Source: Oscillospiraceae bacterium (GTDB taxonomy: Bacteria; Bacillota; Clostridia; Oscillospirales; Ruminococcaceae). Taken from it: a stretch of 64,000 nt of DNA. Position numbers and translations under genes: made by a program. The stretch lies in the NCBI GenBank assembly GCA_020024615.1, contig JAHHTP010000004.1:1-64000 (forward strand), in the 5' to 3' direction. The notes under the pieces are model-generated. The model was not told the DNA's origin and did no database searches. It saw only the letters and a list, made by a program, of their open reading frames with translations. How positions within the stretch are numbered: position 1 is the stretch's first letter; each line of letters opens with the position of its first letter. Below are positions 34,973 to 42,620 of the stretch, in pieces.

Positions 34973-35899
34973 ATGCCGGATTTTATAACCCACCACATTT
35001 TCGGCAAAAATATTGCAACCAATCAAAATCTGATACCGCAGGCAGCAGCGGCAATCAAACAATATCCGCAGAGTTTTATATGGGGACAGCAGGGACCAGA
35101 TCCATTATTCTATCACCGTACCCTGTTGGGCGCAAACGATGTCAACACAGTTGGAAGCGAAATGCATCATCTCTACACCAGTCAGCTGATGGAGGAATTC
35201 GCAAGACTGATTCTGACAGCCCCGCTTGCCTGCAAAGAGATGTTGTTTTCCTATTTTTGCGGTTTTCTCTGTCATTATGCCTGTGATTCGGTGCTGCATC
35301 CATACATATATCACTGGCAACATCAAATTGTAGCGGATAATCCAAGCCTGACTCCTTCCGGAGCGCATGTATTTTTTGAAAGCTGCATGGATTCCGCACT
35401 ATACAAGCATCTGACCAAAAAAGATATTACGAAATTCTCTTTCGGAACACAGTACGACCTTTCCATTCCGGAAAAAAATGCGATCGGCTGGTGCTATTCC
35501 AACATCATTCAAACGCTTTATGGTAAGCAGGTTTCCATTGGGCAGATTGAAAGCTGTTTCTCTCAAATGCTGTATTTTGAACGCCTGTTTTATGGCAACC
35601 ATCCGAAACTTGCCAAAACCGTTGCCTGCGGTGAAAAACTCATCGGTAGAAAAGGACAAGGCTCCGGACATTTCAAACTGAAAGACGCTTCACCAGAATT
35701 GGACTGTCTGAATCTTTCCAAAGCGGCTTGGGAAAATCCATTTACCGGGGAAGTATCGTATGACAGCATTTTCGGTTTATTAAAGCAAGCCGCACAAACT
35801 GCCGTTTCCCTGATAGCGCTGTACGGCCAAATGATTACAGATAATCAGATTCATTTTGTAAAACTTCCCGTTACATTTTGCGGCGAATTGAATTTATAA
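34973..35899 (+). CDS. Zinc-dependent phospholipase C-like protein
   Basis: 308 residues from the ATG behind GAAAGGTGG; the frame could start four codons earlier at GTG. The pattern of N-terminal PDFITHHIFGK, WGQQGPDPLFYH, and FLCHYACDSVLHPYIYHW with further HH and D residues is the metal-ligand layout of the clostridial zinc-dependent phospholipase C/S1-P1 nuclease superfamily. There is no signal peptide, so this member is probably intracellular and not a secreted toxin. Related proteins are common, uncharacterised genes in Clostridia. It is alone on its transcript. Confidence 0.8.
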   Translation: MPDFITHHIFGKNIATNQNLIPQAAAAIKQYPQSFIWGQQGPDPLFYHRTLLGANDVNTVGSEMHHLYTSQLMEEFARLILTAPLACKEMLFSYFCGFLCHYACDSVLHPYIYHWQHQIVADNPSLTPSGAHVFFESCMDSALYKHLTKKDITKFSFGTQYDLSIPEKNAIGWCYSNIIQTLYGKQVSIGQIESCFSQMLYFERLFYGNHPKLAKTVACGEKLIGRKGQGSGHFKLKDASPELDCLNLSKAAWENPFTGEVSYDSIFGLLKQAAQTAVSLIALYGQMITDNQIHFVKLPVTFCGELNL

Positions 35900-35977
35900 T
35901 CGACACGCTTCGCCATTTTTGTGCAAAAAGCACAATCCACATTCATAAGTTTATACAATAAATTTACAATTTGGTTC

Positions 35978-36006
35978 TTTTCATCTTAATAAATCCGTGG
36001 TATAAT
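35978..36006 (+). promoter_or_regulatory. Promoter of the small alarmone synthetase gene
   Basis: TTTTCA, 17 bases, TATAAT with a TGG extension just before the -10. The -35 is weak. The start codon is 45 bases downstream. Confidence 0.6.
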
Positions 36007-36050
36007 GAGCGTCGGCGTAAAAACAGATCGTTGCACAAAGGAGTGAAGAA

Positions 36051-36743
36051 ATGCCAACCATGACAGGTAATGCAGAACAGGTAATTATCAAGCGTCCCCC
36101 ATCCTATGCTGACGCACAACTATTTTTCCTGGAAACAAAAAAATTCCGCGAACTTATGATGATGTACAACTGTGCCATTCGTGAGGTCCGCACAAAATTA
36201 GAAGTATTAAACGACGAATTATCCATGACGCAGAAGCGCAATCCAATTGAAAGCATCTCGACGCGCATTAAGGAACCACGCAGCATTGTACAGAAACTAA
36301 TCCGCAAAGGCAGTGAGGTAACAATTGAATCGGTGCAGCGTGAAATTAAAGATGTCGCTGGTGTGCGTGTCATTTGCATGTTTATGGATGACATTTATAA
36401 AATTGCCGACATGTTGCAACGGCAGGATGATGTTACCGTTATCAGCGTCAAAGACTACATCAAAAATCCAAAATCCAGCGGATACCGCAGCTACCACATG
36501 ATTATTGAGATTCCGGTGTTCTTTTCCGATCGAAAAGAACAGATGATGGTTGAAATCCAAATCCGCACCATTGCGATGGATTTCTGGGCAAGTCTGGAAC
36601 ACGAAATGAAGTATAAACAGCAAATCCCGAATGAAGAACAGGTCAGTGTGCAGCTGCGTCAGTGCTCTTATGATATTGCTGATGTAGAACGCCGGATGCT
36701 GGAAATTCGCAATAGTCTTCCGGAGGACGAGGAATATTATTAA
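36051..36743 (+). CDS. Small alarmone synthetase, RelQ-type GTP pyrophosphokinase
   Basis: 230 residues, synthetase domain only (no HD hydrolase, TGS or ACT), as in RelQ/YjbM. Core motifs: IKDVAGVRVICMFMDDIY, NPKSSGYRSYHMIIEIP, and VEIQIRTIAMDFWASLEHEM with the catalytic Glu. It makes (p)ppGpp from GTP/GDP and ATP and would need a separate Rel hydrolase. The N-terminal helix pair (about 18-60) is the oligomerisation part of RelQ; RelP is the other possibility. CACAAAGGAGTGAAGAA precedes the start. Confidence 0.9.
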   Translation: MPTMTGNAEQVIIKRPPSYADAQLFFLETKKFRELMMMYNCAIREVRTKLEVLNDELSMTQKRNPIESISTRIKEPRSIVQKLIRKGSEVTIESVQREIKDVAGVRVICMFMDDIYKIADMLQRQDDVTVISVKDYIKNPKSSGYRSYHMIIEIPVFFSDRKEQMMVEIQIRTIAMDFWASLEHEMKYKQQIPNEEQVSVQLRQCSYDIADVERRMLEIRNSLPEDEEYY

Positions 36744-36758
36744 AAATCGGTAAGAAAT

Positions 36759-36786
36759 AAAGGCAGGTTGTTACGCCTGCCTTTTT
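36759..36786. terminator. Terminator shared by relQ-like gene and aro operon
   Basis: Stem AAAGGCAGG / CCTGCCTTT with an eight-base loop, then TTATT on the plus strand and an A-rich counterpart (T-rich on the minus strand) on the other side. It ends 2 bases from the aroK-aroE stop. Confidence 0.85.
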
Positions 36787-36787
36787 A

Positions 36788-38119
36788 TTATGCTTCAATT
36801 GCTTGCAGTACAATATCGTACATTGTCTCTTTATCCACCGTCAGCCCGGTAAAATGCTCATAGGCATAAATCGCCTGATACACCAGCATCGGCAGACCGT
36901 TGCAGTGTCGAATCTCCCGCTTTTGGCATTCCGCAAGCAACGTTGTCTGCGCCGGTTTATACACAATATCGCATACAACTGCGCCCGGCTTCAATGCGTC
37001 CAGGAAGGTAAAATCGGTAAAATCTTTGCCAATTCCACTCATGCCCAGCGGTGTCGCATTAATCACGATATCCGCACTCCTGGCATATTCTGCCATAATC
37101 TGCGGTGTCATTTCATCCACAATAACAGCTTCATCCCGCTTTGCGCCGACATACTGCATCGGCTGCGCTTTATACGGGCTACGGCACAAAACCGCAATCT
37201 GCTCTGCTCCCATCATGGAACATTTGCGGCAAATGGAGAGTGCTGCACCACCTGCTCCAAGCAGAATTACTTTCTTTCCCTTTACATCGGTTCCCATGCG
37301 AGATAATGCGCCGATGATGCCGTCCCCATCGGTATTATAGCCATGCATCGCTCCGTTTTTCACCACAACCGTATTGACAGCACCGCATGAAGCTGCATAT
37401 TCGTCAATGGTGGTCAGATACGGGATGATCGCAGACTTGTGCGGAATGGTAATATTAAAGCCTTGTATCCCATCGTGATGCACCTTATTCAAAAATTCCG
37501 GCAGTCCCTCTCGTGTGACATGGCAAGCCTCGTAATACAAATCCAGTCCGGATTCTGCCGCCATTGCCACATGAATCTGCGGAGAACGGGTATGTGCAAT
37601 CGGGTCGCCGATTACCGCCAGGTGCAGGTGCTTAGGCAGAATATTCAAAAGCCGCGTAATAATGAACGGAATACTCCCCCGATTTCGGATGGTGATTTCA
37701 GCATATTTTCGATAAAGTGGCTCGCGCTGCTCAAATAATTGATAAATGCGGTTTTTATCCTGCGCAATCAGCGGACGATTGGTGAGGTTGGTGGAAAACA
37801 AATCTGATACCGCACGATTGAGCCATACGATTCTGCCGTTTTGGGCAAGGCACTTCATATTTTCTTCACGCAGAACCGCACCGCCTCCGGTCGAAATGAC
37901 CGTATTCTGCATCTGCGCACATTCCGCCAGCACCTTTGATTCCAGATCGCGGAATGCGTCTTCCCCGTCAGATGCAAAAATTCCACTGATTTTTCTGCCA
38001 GTATCCGCTTCCAGCTTTTCATCGGCATCCACGAAATGCATCCGCATCACCCTTGCAAGGCTGCGTCCAACCGTTGTTTTTCCACTCCCCGGCATACCGA
38101 TTAAAACTATGTTATTCAT
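36788..38119 (-). CDS. aroK-aroE: Shikimate kinase - shikimate dehydrogenase fusion
   Basis: 443 residues. The N-terminal 165 residues are shikimate kinase: Walker A IVLIGMPGSGKTTVGRSLAR, HFVDADEKLEADTGRKISGI and STGGGAVL. After a short linker (NILPKHLH) residues about 170-443 are shikimate dehydrogenase: VIGDPIAHTRSPQIH, GFNITIPHKSAIIPYL with the catalytic Lys, YNTDGDGIIGAL with the Asp, and an NADPH loop in VILLGAGGAA. Two consecutive-type pathway activities, reduction and phosphorylation of shikimate, are thus joined in one chain, kinase first. The ATG lies 8 bases inside pheA; longer open frame upstream is pheA in another phase. Last gene of the aro operon. Confidence 0.95.
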   Translation of the reverse strand: MNNIVLIGMPGSGKTTVGRSLARVMRMHFVDADEKLEADTGRKISGIFASDGEDAFRDLESKVLAECAQMQNTVISTGGGAVLREENMKCLAQNGRIVWLNRAVSDLFSTNLTNRPLIAQDKNRIYQLFEQREPLYRKYAEITIRNRGSIPFIITRLLNILPKHLHLAVIGDPIAHTRSPQIHVAMAAESGLDLYYEACHVTREGLPEFLNKVHHDGIQGFNITIPHKSAIIPYLTTIDEYAASCGAVNTVVVKNGAMHGYNTDGDGIIGALSRMGTDVKGKKVILLGAGGAALSICRKCSMMGAEQIAVLCRSPYKAQPMQYVGAKRDEAVIVDEMTPQIMAEYARSADIVINATPLGMSGIGKDFTDFTFLDALKPGAVVCDIVYKPAQTTLLAECQKREIRHCNGLPMLVYQAIYAYEHFTGLTVDKETMYDIVLQAIEA

Positions 38120-39008
38120 CTTCTTCCCCCATTGTGTGATTATTCTGTTCTGCGCGCAATGCCGGGTCAATTCCCTGCTTGATGCGCTCCAATGCCGGCT
38201 CATACTGTCCAAGCAGACGCAGCATTCTGGTATTTAACAACAAATCCGCAAGCGCATGCGAAAGCTCATCCGGTGTACAATCCTGCAAAAAATCCGCAAA
38301 AAACATATATTCCCAGTTTTTATCCGGAATTGGACGAGATTCAATCCGCACAAGGTTCAGATTATATTTTTTGAATACCGCAAGCACATCATAAAGCGCA
38401 CCCGAAGCATGCGGTGTTGTGAACATAATGGTCATCTTTCTGCTGATGCTGTTTTGCGGAAAATCCCTTGCAATGATCACAAACCGGGTGTCATTATGCT
38501 GTTTGAAATTGATTTTATCTGCTTTGATTTCCAATTCGTATAATTCTGCCGCACGATGACTTGCAATCGCCGCATAGGAACGATTCTGGCTTTCCTTTAT
38601 CATGCGGGCAGCAGCAGCCGTGTTATAAACCGGGGTCTGTTTCCAGTTCGGATGATCTTCCAGAAAAACGCCCGACTGCAAAAGTCCCTGCTCATGGGAA
38701 AACACCTCTGTGATTTCCGACAATTCCACGCCTGGCAGCGTCATCAGACAATGCTTGACCTTAACGATATATTCTCCGACAATGCGGCAGTCATATTCTG
38801 CAAGCAAATCATACACCTCATTGATGCTGCCAGTCGAGGTGTTTTCCACCGGCAGCACTGCATAAGCCGCACGCCCAGAAACAACCTCCTCAAATGCCAG
38901 CGCAAAGGATTTTGCCGTAATATAATCCGCGGTAGAACCGAAATATCCCATCGCAGCCTCCTCGGCATACGAACCTGGTACACCGCTGTAACATACAACC
39001 TGTTTCAT
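38112..39008 (-). CDS. pheA: Prephenate dehydratase
   Basis: 298 residues, monofunctional (no chorismate mutase). The dehydratase domain covers about 1-180 (VLPVENTSTGSINEVYDLL, then KQHNDTRFVIIARD with the catalytic Thr-Arg-Phe). An ACT domain follows (about 195-275, with the ESRP phenylalanine-binding motif in NLVRIESRPIPDKNWEYMFF), so allosteric inhibition by phenylalanine is expected. It overlaps aroC by 4 bases. Confidence 0.95.
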   Translation of the reverse strand: MKQVVCYSGVPGSYAEEAAMGYFGSTADYITAKSFALAFEEVVSGRAAYAVLPVENTSTGSINEVYDLLAEYDCRIVGEYIVKVKHCLMTLPGVELSEITEVFSHEQGLLQSGVFLEDHPNWKQTPVYNTAAAARMIKESQNRSYAAIASHRAAELYELEIKADKINFKQHNDTRFVIIARDFPQNSISRKMTIMFTTPHASGALYDVLAVFKKYNLNLVRIESRPIPDKNWEYMFFADFLQDCTPDELSHALADLLLNTRMLRLLGQYEPALERIKQGIDPALRAEQNNHTMGEEDE

Positions 39009-40093
39009 ATTTCGTCCTCCTTCATCGGCATTTGAATATCACCTGTCAGCTGTAATATCGACAACGCTGCTGCTGCCTCGACCACTACAGCGGCACGCCC
39101 AACGATACAGGGATCATGACGCCCTTTGATGACCAGCTTTTCATTCTCGCCGGTCTGTAAATTGACCGTCTGCTGTTCTTTGGAAATGGACGGGGTTGGC
39201 TTAAACACCGCCTGAAATATAATAGGCATGCCAGAAGTGATGCCACCCAAAACACCACCGTTATGGTTGGTTTGTGTCACAATCCTGCCGTTTTGATTCA
39301 CAAATGGGTCATTTACCTCGTGTCCGTGTGCAGAAGCGTAGCCAAATCCAAGACCAAATTCCACACCCTTCACCGCCGGGATGGCGAACAGATTGCGCGA
39401 AATTACACTCTCAACGCTGTCAAAATCGTTCTGCCCGATGCCCGGTTTGACACCGACAATCGCACACTGAATGATGCCGCCAACACTGGTTAAATTGGAA
39501 CGCGCCTGTAAAATTTCTTCTCGCATCATCTGCCCAATTTGGTCATCCACCACCGAAAAGCTCTTAGCAGCAACGGCTTTCAGCTGTTTTTCATTGACAG
39601 AAACTGGATCAAATGGTATGTCTTTAATTCTGCCAATCTGGAGGATGTGCGCACCGACGGTGATTCCTGCCTGCTTTAACACCTGTTTGGCAACCGCCCC
39701 TGCAAATACCAAAGGTGCGGTCATTCTGCCGGAAAAATGTCCGCCGCCACGGTAATCTTGATATCCACGATAGCGCAGATTGCCGGTATAATCGGCATGA
39801 CCTGGGCGCGCGAGGTCTTTGGTCGCCTTATAATCCCCTGAACGGGTATTCTCATTTTCTATGACAGCGCAAAGCGGCGTACCGGTTGTGTATCCTTCAA
39901 ATACACCGCTTAAAATTTTCGGACAATCCGACTCGATACGCGTGGTTGAAGTGCCATCCGTCTTTGCCCGTCTGCGTGCCATGTCCTGCTCGATTGCGTC
40001 AAAATCCAGTCGAATGCCAGAAGGCAGATTTTCCATGACAACACCGATTCCAGTACCGTGCGATTCTCCGAAAATATGATAACTCATCTGCAT
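39005..40093 (-). CDS. aroC: Chorismate synthase
   Basis: 362 residues from ATG behind GAGGAGAAATAAT. FGESHGTGIGVVMENLPSG, ARPGHADYTGNLRYRGYQD, GGGHFSGRMTAPLVFAGAVA and RHDPCIVGRAAVVVEAAAAL are family signatures. It makes chorismate from EPSP with reduced FMN. Two codons later a second ATG (MSYHIFG) could also start. It begins one base after aroA. Confidence 0.96.
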   Translation of the reverse strand: MQMSYHIFGESHGTGIGVVMENLPSGIRLDFDAIEQDMARRRAKTDGTSTTRIESDCPKILSGVFEGYTTGTPLCAVIENENTRSGDYKATKDLARPGHADYTGNLRYRGYQDYRGGGHFSGRMTAPLVFAGAVAKQVLKQAGITVGAHILQIGRIKDIPFDPVSVNEKQLKAVAAKSFSVVDDQIGQMMREEILQARSNLTSVGGIIQCAIVGVKPGIGQNDFDSVESVISRNLFAIPAVKGVEFGLGFGYASAHGHEVNDPFVNQNGRIVTQTNHNGGVLGGITSGMPIIFQAVFKPTPSISKEQQTVNLQTGENEKLVIKGRHDPCIVGRAAVVVEAAAALSILQLTGDIQMPMKEDEI

Positions 40094-40094
40094 A

Positions 40095-41333
40095 TTATTT
40101 CTCCTCACAATCTGCCGTTCCACCAAGCATGCGATAAATTTCCCAGAAATCCGGATAGGATTTTTCAACCGCCTGCGCTTTTGTCAGATAAACAATCGTT
40201 CCCGGCATACACGCCGTTGCGGCGATTGCAACCGCCATCGCAATGCGATGATCATTCCAACTGTCACAGCAGATGATTCCGCCGCCCAATATCGGTTTTC
40301 CTACAATTTCCATCCCGTCCGCACGCTCAGAAATATCCGCACCAAGTTTTGCAAGTTCTGTCACGGTAGACAAAATGCGATCACTTTCCTTGTATCGCAG
40401 ACGGATACCACCAACAATATGCGTTTTCCCCTGCCGCACTGCAGCAGCTGTCGCCAAAATTGGTGCAAGATCTGGAATTTCGCTGATATCAATGGTAATA
40501 TCCCCTGGCTTTTTGAGCTGGCTTAAAATGGAAAGAATCGCTTGATCCCCCTGCAAGGAATGTTCCGAAAGCCCGGTCACTTCAACCGGATTCCCTAAAT
40601 ATGCCGCGGTTAAAAAGAACGCCGCCTGCGAATAATCCGCTTCCACTGACACATCCCGACCGATATATTTCTGTCCGCCCGGAATGATAAATTCTTGGTA
40701 GTTATGATTCTCAACCTGTACGCCAAACGCTCGCATTGCGGCAATGGTCATATCCACATACGCTTTGGATTGCAATTCATCGGTGATAATAATCTTACTT
40801 TGCCCTTCTTTGCAAAGAGAAAGCGCAAACAAAAGCCCGGTCACAAACTGGGAAGAAACCGCTCCAGATAAGGCATATTGGCCTGCTTTTAGTTCCCCCT
40901 TAACCCAAATAGCATCCGACGATGTCGTGTATTCCACCTGCTTTTGCTCAAATATATCAAAATACGGCTGCTGTGGGCGTTCCATCAGTCGGCCACTGCC
41001 ACAAAATTTAGCACCATTTTGGCAAAGTTGCAGAGCAATCGGCAGAAAAAAGCGCAATGTCGAGCCAGATTCCCCACAGTCAAATAAAGCTTCTTTGCTT
41101 GACAGATTGCCTGGCTTTACGGTGATGGTTTTGGCAGTTTCATCCGCTTCACACACCATGCCCAAAGCCTCTAAACAGCGCATTGTCGCATAAATATCCT
41201 GCGAAAAGCTGACATGATGCACTGTGCATCCACCACATAGCCCAGCCGCGATCAGATAACGGTGGGTCATGCTTTTGGAGGATGGAACCTGCACCGAACC
41301 CGATAATACAGATGGTGTTATCTTCATTCGCAT
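40095..41333 (-). CDS. aroA: 3-phosphoshikimate 1-carboxyvinyltransferase (EPSP synthase)
   Basis: 412 residues. VQVPSSKSMTHRYLIAAGLC binds shikimate-3-phosphate, and LFDCGESGSTLRFFLPIALQ aligns with the PEP and glyphosate loop, here GESGSTLR where E. coli has GNAGTAMR, a pattern seen in class II-type enzymes. YKESDRILSTVTELAKLG is the late signature. The ATG lies 7 bases after GGGAGG and overlaps aroB by 10 bases; an ATG two codons later gives an ATGA overlap. Confidence 0.95.
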   Translation of the reverse strand: MRMKITPSVLSGSVQVPSSKSMTHRYLIAAGLCGGCTVHHVSFSQDIYATMRCLEALGMVCEADETAKTITVKPGNLSSKEALFDCGESGSTLRFFLPIALQLCQNGAKFCGSGRLMERPQQPYFDIFEQKQVEYTTSSDAIWVKGELKAGQYALSGAVSSQFVTGLLFALSLCKEGQSKIIITDELQSKAYVDMTIAAMRAFGVQVENHNYQEFIIPGGQKYIGRDVSVEADYSQAAFFLTAAYLGNPVEVTGLSEHSLQGDQAILSILSQLKKPGDITIDISEIPDLAPILATAAAVRQGKTHIVGGIRLRYKESDRILSTVTELAKLGADISERADGMEIVGKPILGGGIICCDSWNDHRIAMAVAIAATACMPGTIVYLTKAQAVEKSYPDFWEIYRMLGGTADCEEK

Positions 41334-42451
41334 CTGTTTTCCTCCCGACAAAGTGCTTCATCCATAGCACGCAGTTCTGCTTTTGGCATCTTTTTCATGG
41401 TATAATGTCCCAGTTCGGTGATGAAAATTACTGTAATATTTTCACCGCTGCCCTTTTTATCATGTGCAAGCGCAGCGTATAATTCATTGCGATCAATGTC
41501 ATTCGGCTGGTAAGGCAATCCGAAGCGATCAAGCATCTCGCGCAGCTGTTTGGCATATCCCGGTGCGGTGATACCCTGCGCTTCGCCCAGACGCAAAGCG
41601 TGTTCCATGCCGCAGCAGACCGCTTCCCCATGCATGAATCGCTCATAATTGCCAAGTTTTTCATAACCATGTCCAAAAGTATGACCGAAATTTAAAACCA
41701 TGCGTTCGCCGGTATCCTTTTCATCCCGCTCCACAATATCACGCTTAATATCAACGCTGCGATAGATGATTTCCTCCATCTGCGCCATCAGCTGCGAACG
41801 GTTTGAACAGCCGTTGATGATTTCATAGAGTGTTTCATCGGCAATATAGCCGTATTTGATAACTTCACCCATACCGTCAAAAAAGACTCTATCCGGCAAG
41901 GTATTTAAGGTGTCCGGGTCAATCAGTACCGTTTTCGGCTGGTAAAATACGCCGGCTAAATTTTTCCCCTGTTTCAAATCGACAGCCACCTTGCCACCAA
42001 CCGAGGAATCCACCTGAGAAAGCAGTGTAGTCGGAATCTGCACATACGGTACGCCGCGCAGCAGGGTTGCGGCTGCAAATCCGACCATGTCGCCGGTCAC
42101 ACCACCACCGAGTGCAATAATCAAATCCGAACGAGTCACCGCAAACGGATGTGGTGTCAAAAACGCATCATACAGCATTTCAACTGTCTGTAAATTTTTG
42201 CTTTTTTCGCCTGCCGGGAATGAAATCAGCTTCACGATATAGCCCGCTGCTTCGAGTATCGCTTTTAATTTTGCCGCATACAGGGGCGTTACATTGGAAT
42301 CAGCCGCTACCGCAATCCGCGTTCCTTTAAAAATCGGTTTGATATATTCTGCCACTTGTTGTAAGATACCTGCTTTGATGTGAATATCATAGCTGTTTTC
42401 TTCGAGCGAAACATGTAGCGTTCTGTTGGTTCTCTTTAATACATCGTTCAT
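41324..42451 (-). CDS. aroB: 3-dehydroquinate synthase
   Basis: 375 residues. NAD-dependent cyclisation of DAHP. IALGGGVTGDMVGFAAATLL, PTTLLSQVDSSVGGKVAVDL and NFGHTFGHGYEKLGNYERFM carry the NAD and zinc-ligand residues. Preceded by AAAAAAGGAGAGCAGGC. It is the first gene of the aro operon, behind a leader with an intrinsic terminator. Confidence 0.95.
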   Translation of the reverse strand: MNDVLKRTNRTLHVSLEENSYDIHIKAGILQQVAEYIKPIFKGTRIAVAADSNVTPLYAAKLKAILEAAGYIVKLISFPAGEKSKNLQTVEMLYDAFLTPHPFAVTRSDLIIALGGGVTGDMVGFAAATLLRGVPYVQIPTTLLSQVDSSVGGKVAVDLKQGKNLAGVFYQPKTVLIDPDTLNTLPDRVFFDGMGEVIKYGYIADETLYEIINGCSNRSQLMAQMEEIIYRSVDIKRDIVERDEKDTGERMVLNFGHTFGHGYEKLGNYERFMHGEAVCCGMEHALRLGEAQGITAPGYAKQLREMLDRFGLPYQPNDIDRNELYAALAHDKKGSGENITVIFITELGHYTMKKMPKAELRAMDEALCREENRCE

Positions 42452-42479
42452 GATACTGCCTGCTCTCCTTTTTTATTAC

Positions 42480-42516
42480 AAAAAACCTGTGACGCAATAT
42501 TCATGCAGCCACAGGT
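42480..42516 (-). terminator. Intrinsic terminator in the aro leader, possible attenuator
   Basis: Minus strand seven-pair stem ACCTGTG / CACAGGT (extendable inward) and a run of six T. It lies between the promoter and aroB, 28 bases before the aroB start. It either terminates the gene ending at 42621 or aborts transcription of the aro operon under control. Confidence 0.85.
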
Positions 42517-42562
42517 ACATTCAGTCTTACAATTCTATCAGCTTACCATAAAGCGTAAATTT

Positions 42563-42591
42563 ATGATACTACAAATGTCGCAAAATGTCAA
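42563..42591 (-). promoter_or_regulatory. Promoter of the aro operon
   Basis: Minus strand TTGACA (perfect), 17 bases, TATCAT. The predicted start leaves a leader of about 105 bases to aroB, containing the hairpin at 42480-42516. Confidence 0.65.
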
Positions 42592-42620
42592 GTTGTTGTG
42601 AATAAAACGCTCTCTGACAT

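Noticed and set aside
35916-35934. Small TTGTGC/GCACAA hairpin after the phospholipase-like gene
   Set aside because: Six pairs with no T-run after it; too weak to call a terminator.
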